The position numbers and the translations under genes were made by a program. The notes beneath the pieces were generated by a model. It was given only the letters and a program-made list of their open reading frames with translations. It was not told the DNA's origin and searched no databases. A DNA stretch of 64,000 bases, taken from positions 3,162,001-3,226,000 of the forward strand of contig NC_089443.1 in assembly GCF_026210795.1 (NCBI RefSeq), in the 5' to 3' direction. Source of the DNA: Rhizophagus irregularis (lineage: Eukaryota > Glomeromycota > Glomeromycetes > Glomerales > Glomeraceae). Below, one piece after another: positions 11,061 through 20,490 of the stretch (position 1 is the stretch's first letter; every line of letters starts with the position of its first letter).

Positions 11061-12329
11061 ATAATGACAGAAGTTTGGTTTTAATATTATGAACGCTAAT
11101 TTTAAAGGGAAAAAATAGAACACCAACTTGAAGTTTTTCAGCTATTTTTTCATCATCAAACCCCATAACTAACGGTCCTGAATATCGTGTTTGAACATTG
11201 AAAAGTTTTTTATAAGTTTTGTTAATTGCTGCAGTAGGAGTTGAATAAACCATTGCAGCTTGATCAGTTTCACATATGTAACCAGGTAGATAAATATTAT
11301 TACTTTGTTTAATAATACAAATAATGAACTCTGTTTTATTAAGTTCAAATTTAATTCTCATATTAACGCGTATAGGAATACACGAGTATTTTTCTGGCAT
11401 TTTTTTAATAAAAATCCACCAGTTTATTGCAAAAACACTATAGTGTAATGTTTCAATGATATCACCAGTGGACAAAAGTTGTCTTTTGTATTTGTCTGTA
11501 AACATTATAGAAGGTTCAAATGAGTTAGAAATAGAGATTTGAAAAAAAAGTAGTTTTACTATGATTAACTAACCCTGTAATTTACTATTAAATGTGGAAC
11601 ACGTGCACCAGTTTATTCATGGATTGGCAATTAAATGAGTTTTGCACATGTTAAAGAGATCTGCTTCACTTTGGAACTCAACAATGATTTTATTTGGATT
11701 TTGTTTGAAAGCACTTTTAATAGCCTTTGCAGACGATAAATAAAATTCTTGATATTAATGGACAAATATTCTTTAGCAACTGTCTTGCATATTCATCCTT
11801 TACTGTGAAGTAAACAGTCATAGTGTTTTTAAACTTATATTTAAAACTATTGTCCATTATAAAGAAAGGACTTTCATGTAGCAAACATCAAATGCTACTT
11901 TCAATAACAGCTTTATCAATACTATTGGAAACTTCTAAAATCTTAAACTTTTCTGCTTGATATTTTTTGTCTGTGTAATATATAATACTTTTTTTTTGAA
12001 ACTGTTCTTAAATAATAATTAAAAACCTGCACCATTTTTCTCATCCCGCCTAATACATAATTCTTGATGATAATATGTTTATTGACCATGTTATATTCAA
12101 TACCAGTAAAATTAGAAAGTTGTGAATGTTAAGTTTCATAAAAGATAATTTGTCTTTAGAATCTATATCATTGATTAAAATGAATGCATCATAAATTATG
12201 ACCTTTTTTTCTGTCTATAAGTTATTGCATGATAGAAAAAAACTCTTTCTCCTTTCATTTTTACGAAAAATTCTGCAAAAATTTTTTATAAACTTTTTCA
12301 CTTTATTTAAAATTTTTTTACATAAAATA

Positions 12330-13602
12330 AAATGTAAAGTTTATCTTGTATAATGAAGACATGTTTTTACATGGAGTAATTGCTTAGCTCAGTTCGTTTG
12401 TAGAAAATGGTTTCCTAAAAACTTTATTTGATAAGAGTCCACAGGCTATGGACAAAGCTCAGCTTCTAGTAGAGACATTTGGCGAGTGGCCAGGCAAAGG
12501 TGATGAATATACAACCTACCACACTTTCACTAATATTTTCTATAGCACTTTACGTTTCGTCCAGATCGTGAAATAATTTTGCTACCCGCGCCTATACTCT
12601 ATATGGTGATATGAGTGATAACACAGAATCGGAATGTCCCTCCGTCGATTACAAATTGTTTGCATCTACTAGCTCATCAAATACAAAAATTACACCAAAT
12701 CCAGTACTTAAAACGCCTCCAATACTGCCAGATGTGCGCGTGTTACAGATGATAAACAAGTCAAGAACCAATCAATAACGGCAAATCCTGGTGTACAAAC
12801 ATCAGCCAAAAAACCCCGTAAGGGAAAGAATTTATCCATACCCAAGGCTACTCAAATACTGACAGGATACAAAGAAGCCGATGACCAGCGAGAGCAAGTC
12901 AGAGACATTATTGTATACGATATTCTGTATACCTGGGATGTTGAGAAAATATTAGGAGAATTAACATTATGGGGTCATACTATCAAGTTGTCAGTAAAAT
13001 GGCAGTATAAATATCAGACTCTTAGAGTCAAAATAGTTTTGAACTCATTTACCCTTTCTCAATTTAATAAGTTTTGGACTACTGACCTGGGAGGTATACC
13101 GGTGAGATGGTTTCCCGCAAGTTGGACTTTACAAGAATGAAAACAACACGAAAAGTTCCAAGCTGTCATTTATAATATTTTGGAAGAAATGACAATGGCT
13201 ACCTTGTGGAATAACCGTAAACCACAATTATTTTTACAGACGTGTGGTATTAGCACCTTTAAAATTATACAAACAAGTCGCTATTTTGAGAATTGGGAGA
13301 CTACACTCAAGGCCTTAGATACTCCTCAAGTTTTCCTTAATGATAAGGAGTTGAAATGGTGTCAACACTCGATCCCTACCTTGAAGAAGAAGCACAAGCC
13401 GAAGGCTAAAAATACTCTGAACAAGAAGTCTAGTGGTACTGGACAAAGTTCAAATAGTAATCAGCCTAAAAAGAAGGATAAGAAGTTCTCAACCAAAGCC
13501 ACTAAGAATGATAACCAGTTGATGAACCCAAATTCTCAGAAGAAGGCAAAGAATTTCTCAAAGAGTAAGGGCATAATAATGGTAACAATGAGATTAAATT
13601 AG
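12330..13602 (+). pseudogene. ORF1 of copy E, degenerate
   Basis: The N-terminal half is badly decayed: MDKAQLLVETFGEWPGKGDE at about 12450 is readable, and the start codon region is gone. The second half is clearer: VTDDKQVKNQS, ATQILTGYKEADDQREQVRD, IIVYDILYTWDVEKILGELT, DLGGIPVRWFPASWTLQE, then an open stretch at 13180-13602 with MTMATLWNNRKPQLFLQTCG, YFENWETTLKAL, KELKWCQHSIPTLKKK and a lysine-rich tail. A frame loss near 13575 removes the usual LLxxLV end. Confidence 0.65.
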
Positions 13603-13902
13603 TTTAGCTTCCATTAATGGTCACATTTATTAATTAGAATATAGTGCAATTTTAGCTGCAGAATTTTTTTTTCTCTATTTTATTTCGCTCTATACACCCT
13701 CAGCTATAGAGAAGGCTTACCCTGGTTGATTCCTTTTATTTTACCCAGTGCGTTTGGGTTAGTCTAGGCGGCGTTGTTTCACCTAGGTAGAGGTATGCTC
13801 TGGTGGAATCCGTTCAATCTGTCATCCATTTTTTGACCGAATCAGATGATCCAGATTAAGAATGAATAGATTTCAGTAAATCTGGATGGATCCGTTGGAT
13901 AA

Positions 13903-15846
13903 AAAAAGATAAAAAAAACTCTTTCCCAAATACATTTTTTTACAAAAATTTCTGCATAATAATTTTTTTTAAAAATAATCCCCTTTATTAAATTTTATTA
14001 CATAAATATAAAAATGTCTATGGATAAGAGCCGAACAACAAACGAAGAAGCTTTAGACTTCGTTTCCAAGTTTAACGAAATTTATTTTCAAACTGTTACA
14101 TATCACTTAAGTTCTTTTATACAGGACAGTTTCCTAAAAGACTTATTTGAAAAAAACCCTTCAGTACCTAAGGATAAAGCCCAGTTACTGATACAGAAGT
14201 TTGGCGAGTCAGCCAACCCTGCGAACTTCACTGCACAAGCTCAAGCTACAAATATACAACCCACCACCCTTTCGCTAATATTTTCTATAGCGCTATATTC
14301 TGCGTCCAGGTCTTGGGATAATTTTCTACCCAATACTATTACAAATTTGGCAATACGGGTGACGATGATGATGACGAAGATGATAATTCTCAGGATATTA
14401 ATGATTACCTAATGGATGCGTCACCTTTTCTTGAGCAAGATGTAGATGATCTAATACGCCAAGGATTCCAAAAACTACCAAATCCAGTACCTATCAAGCT
14501 TCCATCAACGCCTGATATAGTAATGACCCCTGTTGATCACACTGTAATACCCGAAAACTCCTGGAAGAAAGATAAACAAAAGGCGCGTGTTACAGATGAT
14601 AAACAAGTCGCGAACCAATCAACAAAGGCAAAACCTGATGTGAAAACATCAGCCCAAAATTCCCATAAGGGAAAGAAATCATTTGAACCGGAAGCGACAC
14701 AGATACTGACAGGATACGAAGCTGTCGAAGAGGAGCTTGAGCGAATCTGAGACATAATAGTTTATGATATCCCGTATACCTGGGACCTGCAGAAAATTAT
14801 AGCAGAGTTAAAATTTTGGGGTAATACTATCAAGTGTTCCGTTAAACGTCAACACAAGTATCAGACTCTTCGAGTCAAGATAGCATTATCCTCATTTGCC
14901 CTTCCCCAATTTAACAAATATTGGACGACAGACCTGGGAGGTATACCCGTTAGATAGTTCCCTGCGAGTTGGACTTTACGAGAAAAAAAACAACGTGAAA
15001 AGTTCCAAGCTGTCATTCATGACATTCTGGAGGATATGACGATGGCTACCTTGTGGATGGACCGTAAACCATGTGAATTTTTAATGAAGTGTAGTGCTAG
15101 CTCATTTAAAATCATACAAATAAGCAAAGGGAGGAAACTTGTAGCCTATTTCGAGAATTGGGAGACCACACTAAGGGCCTTAGATACGCCACAGTTTTTC
15201 GTACCTGATGGTAAGGAGTTGAAATGGTGTCAACACTCCATCCCTACCTTGAAGAAAGCACAAAATAAACCGAAGGCTAAAAATACACCGAATACGAAGA
15301 AATCAGGTAAGTCTGACAAAAATTCGGTAAGTAATCAGCCTAAGAAGAAGGATAAACCTACATCCTCGAAGAAAATCCCTAAAAATAATAACCAGGAGGA
15401 GAAACACCCGAAGAATCAGAAAAAGGCAAAGAATACCTCGAAGATTAAGGGTGGTAATAAAGATAACAAGAAGGTTTTAGCAGAGATTTTAACTTTATTA
15501 CAGAAACTAGTTTAGCCTATGCTTTAATTAACGGTTTTACAAATTTCAGAATCGTATTATTTTTTAGGATAGAATAGGTTTATGTGAATGCACCACAATT
15601 TCTTGGAAAGGGGACTTGTCCTCTCCACTTTTTTCCCCCTATTTTTACCCAGTGTGTTCTCCTGGATTACTATCGGTAGTGGTAGTAGTGCAGGTCTTTT
15701 ATTTCTCAAGAAGTTTGGGTTGGGCTCCAGCTCCTCTGGTGTTCGATGGTAGGATTTAGTTGGGTTGTATTACTTTGGAATCATGCTCAGTTTTGTATCC
15801 CCTGCCGGCTTCACATAAAATAAATAAATAAATAAATAAATAAATA
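13903..15846 (+). mobile_element. ORF1-only non-LTR element, copy F (full length)
   Basis: A 14-bp target duplication GATCCGTTGGATAA lies at 13889-13902 and 15847-15860. The element begins with an A-rich leader and AAACTCTTTCCC, contains ORF1, and ends in a long AAAT-repeat tail. With about 1.94 kb between perfect duplications it is one of the younger insertions here. No ORF2 is present. Confidence 0.85.
14014..15515 (+). pseudogene. ORF1 protein of copy F, broken
   Basis: The start is MSMDKSRTTNEEALDFVSKF. The order of blocks is the same as in copy B: DKAQLLIQKFGESANPANF, an aspartate-rich stretch after a frameshift near 14325, a basic linker with KKDKQKARVTDDKQVANQS, ATQILTGYEAVEEELERI, IIVYDIPYTWDLQKIIAEL, DLGGIPVR, FPASWTLRE, MTMATLWMDRKPCEFLMKC, a lysine-rich tail and a terminal LAEILTLLQKLV. 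Two nonsense codons, TGA after ERI (14748-14750, CGA in copy B) and TAG after PVR (14956-14958, TGG in copy B), are C-to-T or G-to-A transitions. The protein cannot be made intact, although the insertion is recent. Confidence 0.75.
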
Positions 15847-16084
15847 GATCCGTTGGATAATACCAGATTGATCAGATGTTACACAGATGATTGAATTGAC
15901 CGGATTGATCAAATAATCTGGTTAAATCTGGTATTTTTTTTTTGCTTTTTTTTTAAAAAAATATATATAAATATAAAAATATAGAGCAGTCTTCCCTTCA
16001 GAATTCGGCTTAAATGGCTTAGGACATTCCCTTACTTCATTTTTCTAGGAAACACCTTCCTGGAACTGGATTTCAGCTTGAAGG

Positions 16085-16700
16085 TAAGTTAGAGGAGGTC
16101 TTTTTATTTGTTTTTTATTTATTTATTTTTCTAACATTTCTCTTTATTCTTTTTTGAAGATTTTGGCTTTTCGGGTTCTTTTGGATATTAGGTAAGTGTG
16201 TGGAAGCACGTGGTCTTAGAATTTTCTTTGAAGAAATGTACTAACGTTTCTTTTTTTATTCTTTTTTGTAGATTTTGGCTTCCTGGATTCTTTTGGATAT
16301 GTGGGAGCGTGTTCTTTTGGAATTTTCTTTGAAGAAACGTACTAACATTTCTTTTTTTATTCTTTTTTGTAGATTTTGGCTTCCTGGGTTCTTTTGGATA
16401 TGTGGGAGTGCGTTTTTTTGGAATTTACTTTGAAGAAACGTACTAACATTTTTTTTTATTCTTTTTTGTAGATTTCGGCTTCCTGGGTTTTTTTGGATAT
16501 TGGGTAAGTGTGTGGGAACGCGTTCTTTTGGAATTTACTTTGAAGAAATGTATTAACGTTTCTTTTTTTATTCTTTTTTATAGATTTTGGCTTCCTGAGT
16601 TTTTTGGGATATTGAGTAAGTGTGTGGGGTTAGTTCTTTTGGAATTTACTTTGAAAAAACGTACTAACATTTCTTTTTTATTGGGATATGGTAAGTGTGT
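16085..16700 (+). repeat. Tandem array of intron-like units, about 101-111 bp each
   Basis: Five or six tandem units each contain ATTTTGGCTTCCTGGGTTCT then TTTGGATAT. This is followed by GTAAGTGTGTGG (lost in two units), a TTTGAAGAAA block, TACTAAC or TATTAAC (16239, 16340, 16441, 16551, 16662), a T-rich tract and TTTTTGTAG/TATAG. Those are in turn a 5' splice site, a consensus branch point, a pyrimidine tract and a 3' splice site around a roughly 30-nt exon-like core. One frame of the core reads FGFLGSFGY. Whether it is transcribed or spliced is unknown. Confidence 0.65.
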
Positions 16701-16706
16701 GGAGTA

Positions 16707-17132
16707 AAGATGGTCATCGGTCCTACTGGTCCTACTAGGTCCTGGACCGGTCGGTTCCAGGACTTGTAGAACTGGACCGCAGTCTTTCATTTTTTCTTGG
16801 CGCAGTAGGACCAGTCCTGAGACTGACCTGGTCTTTGCATCGGTCTTTATATATAAGTTATTACATGCATATTGAAACTTCGCCTTATTTCTAGAAAAGA
16901 CTGTCTCCAAGGAAAAAAAAAAAATTAACGTTAATAAAGTATAATAAATCCGTCTTTATACTTGTTATTTGCTTATAATATACGTCTGAACTGGAATGGT
17001 TCCTGGAAAACTAAAAAGACCATCGGTCTTATTGTACGTGTTACAGGACTGAAAGACCGCAAGATAGACCAGTCCGTCTTTTTAAGGTGTAGGACTGCGA
17101 GATTGTGGTCTTTTAGGACCGATGACCATCTT
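16707..17132. mobile_element. 426-bp TA-flanked MITE rich in GGTCCT repeats
   Basis: The terminal inverted repeats are AAGATGGTCATCGGTCCT and complement, flanked by TA (16705-16706 and 17133-17134). About 130 bp at each end are built from inverted GGTCCT, GGACCGG and GACCGCGGTC-type blocks. The interior is AT-rich. It is the same family as 36502-37435. Confidence 0.8.
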
Positions 17133-17249
17133 TAGTGTGAAGTAGGTTTACTTTAAAGTTTAAGCAATGTAATAATTTTATTTGGTTCAAATTAATAAAT
17201 AAATTTTACATTACTATATAATAAACTATAAAAACTATAAACAATAAAT

Positions 17250-17461
17250 ATGAATTATGTTTTTAAGAAAAAAAAATTGAATGGATTGAACAGATTGAAC
17301 AGATATCTGTTGAACTATCTGGTCAATCTGGTCAAACCGGTGATACAAGGATTGAACAGATATCCATTGATCCATTCAGTCAATTTGGTGATACAACTGG
17401 ATCAATCTGAATCTGGTCAATTTTCGGATGGATGACCAGATATCTGGATTGATAGATTTTG
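17250..17461. repeat. Subterminal repeats of the 13787-17475 element
   Basis: Clustered variants of GGATTGAACAGATATC and CAATCTGGTCAA in both orientations sit beside the right terminal repeat. The left end (13801-13890) has a shorter set. They could be transposase-binding sites. The 61-codon frame here follows the repeats and is not a gene. Confidence 0.55.
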
Positions 17462-17652
17462 GAGCATACCTCTACACCTAGAAGGGTGAGGTCTGGTGAC
17501 AAGAGATTTAAGCTTCTAGCGCTGGATGCACTTTAGCAACTCATTTACACATATTTTAGTTTTTCGTATTCACATATTGATTTTCTTTAATTTGTATTGG
17601 TTATTACTGACTACTCTTGTAGAAATAAAATAAAATAAAATAAAATAAATAA

Positions 17653-17745
17653 ATTTTTTACTAGTTTTTGAAAAATTCAAAATATCAAATTTTCAAATTA
17701 AAAAATCATAGGGTCTTACAATTTTGCAATCAACTATAAAGCAAA
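17653..17745. repeat. Solo terminal repeat of the AGCTGATTGTAAAATTGTAA MITE
   Basis: The sequence matches the right end of 17827-18140 (ACTAGTTTTTGAAAAATTCA to TTACAATTTTGCAATCAACT), with a small deletion around GGGTCTTAC. Confidence 0.6.
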
Positions 17746-17826
17746 ATATTTATACTGTACAAAACTTTATTTACTCATGTTGTGGTATCTGGAATTGTTT
17801 TTTCTTGTACTAGGTATAATAATGTA

Positions 17827-18140
17827 TAGCTGATTGTAAAATTGTAAGACCACCCTATAATTTTTTAATTTGAAAATTTGATATTTTGAATTTTTCAAAA
17901 ATCAGTAAAAAATCAAGTTAAAAACCTGTTTATTCAACTCCTTAAATAAAAATAGAAATATATCATATGATTCAATATAAATAAATTACTTTAAAATTTT
18001 TATTAATTTTAAGGAGCTAAAGTTATTACCAAAATAGGTATTTAAACTTGCTTTTTTACTAATTCTTGAAAAATTCAAAATATTAAAATTTTCAAATTGA
18101 AAATCATAAGGTGGTCTTACAATTTTGCAATCAGCTGTAA
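17827..18140. mobile_element. About 314-bp foldback MITE
   Basis: The left end AGCTGATTGTAAAATTGTAA, then GACCACCCTAT, is the complement of the right end over about 85 bp with few differences. The central part contains TTTATTCAACTCCTTAAAT. A longer-diverged right half recurs inverted at about 30890-31142. The TSD is unclear. Confidence 0.65.
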
Positions 18141-19321
18141 TAATGCAATTTTACTGATTAGTGAATGTTTGGCTCAAATTAATTCTTTTTCCTTCTGGCA
18201 ACATATCATATTTCCAAATGGATAAATCTAATTGTAACAGCTTGTTACGCATCTTATTTGTAACAACCTTCAATTTTATCCAATTAAAATTTAAGATCAG
18301 GCGTAATGTAAACAAAAATAAAAGATCAGTCGTGTAAATAAGACAAAAGAATTTTTTAAAAAATTTCAAGAAACTGCTTATAACTTAAAATTTTGTCTAT
18401 GAAACTGTCTTAAATACATTAAGTAAAAGTTTTTCAAATTAAATTTTGCATATAAAAATTTTATTTGTAAAACACATTAAATTTATTATTAAAAAAAAAT
18501 AAAAAAAGGATGTTACAAATAAGATATGTACAGGCTGTTACAAATACATTTTTTCTTTCCAAATAACCTTTTTCTATATAAAATCAACAATATCAGTTAA
18601 TAAATGTATATAAAATTTAATTACCAAAACTTAACCAAGAAGAATTTAAAGAAAATTGTGATATCTTTATTTACCCTTAAGGATTCTCTTAGATCTTTTA
18701 GTATATCACACTTTATCAAATTAAAGGAAGTATTTGAGCTATTTGAGCTATATAGGAGCTATTTGAACTACTTGAATCTTCTGAACTTAATTGGACTGGA
18801 GCTTTCCCTTGACTTTATCACTGATGGCTTTTCTGGAATTTTGTCACCATTAGTTATCTTTTTATTATTAACACTAGTTACAGCACTTTCTTCATCTTTT
18901 TCACTAATACTGCTAGTTGTAGTGGTGTCACATTTTTCCATTTAATTGTTATATCCTCATCTGACAATATAACTAGCCTGTGAAAAACCCCCCATGAAGA
19001 AACAGCCTGTGAAGAACCTGGCACCATTCTTGCTGTTCTTGTATAATATTTAATATTTTTCAAAAAAATATTTGCTTGTTGGGTAATTTAGATAATCATT
19101 AGTTTTAAGTATATCTAATGGTGAAATAGGAATTAACTCTGTTGTTGATATGAATATAATTCAATCAAACCAAATGCTTTGTCAAAAGAAAGGCTTTATG
19201 CTTTACAAAGTAGAGTATTTAGCTTTAGAGAAACAGGTAACCTGCCTTTGATATTCAAGCTTCAGAATTAAAATAGCATTATGCAAGTAAATTACTTATT
19301 TGGCAGTGAGTTTGGTGGGTC
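18141..19321. other. AT-rich flank, mostly featureless
   Basis: Apart from the fragment at 18769-18945 I see no gene. The plus strand near 18720-18790 has a local duplication of GAGCTATTTGA. Confidence 0.35.
18769..18945 (-). pseudogene. Possible gene fragment, 58 residues, unknown
   Basis: A minus-strand frame starts MEKCDTTTTSSISEKDEESA and ends in IKSRESSSPIKFRRFK before a stop. The Ser/Glu/Lys-rich composition looks coding rather than random AT-rich translation, and a frame at 19063-18878 overlaps it with a shift. It may be the end of a broken gene next to the TAA-flanked element. Low certainty. Confidence 0.25.
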
Positions 19322-19324
19322 TAA

Positions 19325-20024
19325 GGGGAGGGCCCTAAATGACGTCATTTAATTTTTGGAATTTTTGTCCCCCCCTCCCTTCATCATCTTACTATTTAAG
19401 GAAAGTGTGTAACTTTATATACAAGTGACCATATTTTAATATCTAACACGTCAAATAAATATTTCAAATACATTTTTAATAAATTTTACAATCAATACAT
19501 TATACCGCAAATTATAAATTTTATTATGCTAAATACTTGTAATTAAAAAATATTTTACTATTGAAAATTAAATTTGAAATGTAAGATGATCTTGTTCCCA
19601 TGGTTGTGATTTTTTTATGCCACTTCTTTTGTATTTACCATCATGTATATCATTTTTTGCATTGCCATTAGCTTCAACATTAGCATATTTATGCTGAGTA
19701 TGTGACATTTCACCTGCATGAACCTCCGGGATTGTGTTATTTTCTTTTTCCTGCACCATTCGCACAATCTTTTCTCTTCCATTTGATGCATAACCTTAGT
19801 ATGCATTTTTAAAAACGCCTTTGTTGGAAAATACTTACCACATTTTTTGCATACAAGTTCATCATAAATTTCAGAAGAAATGCTTGGGCAATGCATATCA
19901 TAGCCAGGAAGTCGATCATTAACATATTCCAGTGTATGCAGCAAACTTAGAAAGTGTTTATCTTTACCTTGCACAACAGGAGGAAGAAAACCACTATTCA
20001 GCGATAAAAAGTCAAAAATATCTG
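19325..20024 (-). repeat. Left inverted arm carrying an inverted copy of the DDE gene end
   Basis: This segment is the complement of 27855-28554 with only scattered differences. It contains the minus-strand frame VQGKDKHFLSLLHTLEYVND..VCKKCGKYFPTKAFL, which duplicates the C-terminal zinc-finger part of the gene. One base is missing after KVMHQM, shifting the frame relative to the right arm. Confidence 0.8.
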
Positions 20025-20212
20025 GATACGGAATATTTATGGGAAAATCTACAATACAAAAATATTTGCAACCTCGTCATTCAGGAACAAAAGAGGCGAA
20101 ACTGAATCATTATCCTGCACAAATACGGCTGGCAGCTGTTGGAAGAAATGAAATGAATGAACATATTGATGAACATTATTGTTTAGCATCGGTCAAAGGT
20201 GTAAAATCATTT

Positions 20213-20220
20213 GCTTCAGT
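20213..20220. repeat. 8-bp target duplication of the hAT element
   Basis: GCTTCAGT is repeated at 26943-26950. It encodes ASV in the interrupted DDE gene, so the unoccupied exon can be read across the junction. Confidence 0.9.
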
Positions 20221-20490
20221 TAAGGATAGTGCTGTAATTGGGCAATTGCAGATTAATTGCAGATCCGCAAACCGCAATTATCTGCAAATCTGTAAAAAAT
20301 CCGCAAATTAGCCAATTAAATACTGTATCACGATCATTACTCAATCTATATATTTATATCGAATCATCAAATTTAGTATTATTACTCACTCTATTATAAT
20401 ATAATCAATTTATAATGCATCAAAACATCAAAACAATTGTATCTAAATTCTTCTTTTTCTATTTACTTTTTTCAACAATTTATTATTAAA

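Larger units (their letters stand above)
10080..12190 (-). pseudogene. Decayed gene of an uncharacterised repeated fungal family
   Basis: Minus-strand blocks in order: FFIMDNSFKYKFKNTMTVYF (about 11880), SSAKAIKSAFKQNPNKIIVE and FQSEADLFNMCKTHLI (about 11735-11630), INWCTCSTFNSKLQG, then a 148-residue open stretch at 11505-11059 (IIETLHYSVFAINWWIFIKK, YLPGYICETDQAAMV, YSGPLVMGFDDEKIAEKLQV). It resumes at about 10660 with LGSSTLEELNFAGTGYQSSF and CGKQSLIVQSILKDKY, then TCSGVSPKDVWSKLKILNN and ELQAWRSIMRKVGCTNITPF. I remember this as a large anonymous family in Rhizophagus-like genomes but know no function. Stops and frame changes are frequent, and about 400 bp of foreign-looking DNA splits it. 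Confidence 0.55.
13787..17475. mobile_element. 3.7-kb inverted-repeat DNA element with nested insertions
   Basis: Perfect 14-bp terminal inverted repeats, GTAGAGGTATGCTC at 13787-13800 and its complement at 17462-17475, are flanked by a 6-bp target duplication ACCTAG (13781-13786 and 17476-17481). Both ends are followed by degenerate repeats built on AGATTGAACAGAT and CAGATATCTGG. Removing nested copy F with one TSD copy and the 426-bp MITE leaves about 1.3 kb. No transposase is readable, so it is non-autonomous. The superfamily is uncertain. Confidence 0.75.
12234..17650 (+). mobile_element. ORF1-only non-LTR element, copy E, split by a nested element
   Basis: The 5' end (AAAAAAACTCTTTCTCC, about 12235) matches copies B and F. 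ORF1 relics run to about 13602. The 3' UTR is interrupted at 13786 by an inverted-repeat element and resumes at 17482, ending in an AAAAT-repeat tail at about 17625-17650. The uninterrupted element would be about 1.73 kb (including one copy of the 6-bp ACCTAG), in line with B and F. No target duplication was found. Confidence 0.65.

Noticed and set aside
12234-17650. LTR retrotransposon as an explanation for the E/F region
   Set aside because: No direct long terminal repeats, primer-binding site or integrase; AAAT tails and target duplications of 13-14 bp at copies B and F fit non-LTR elements.
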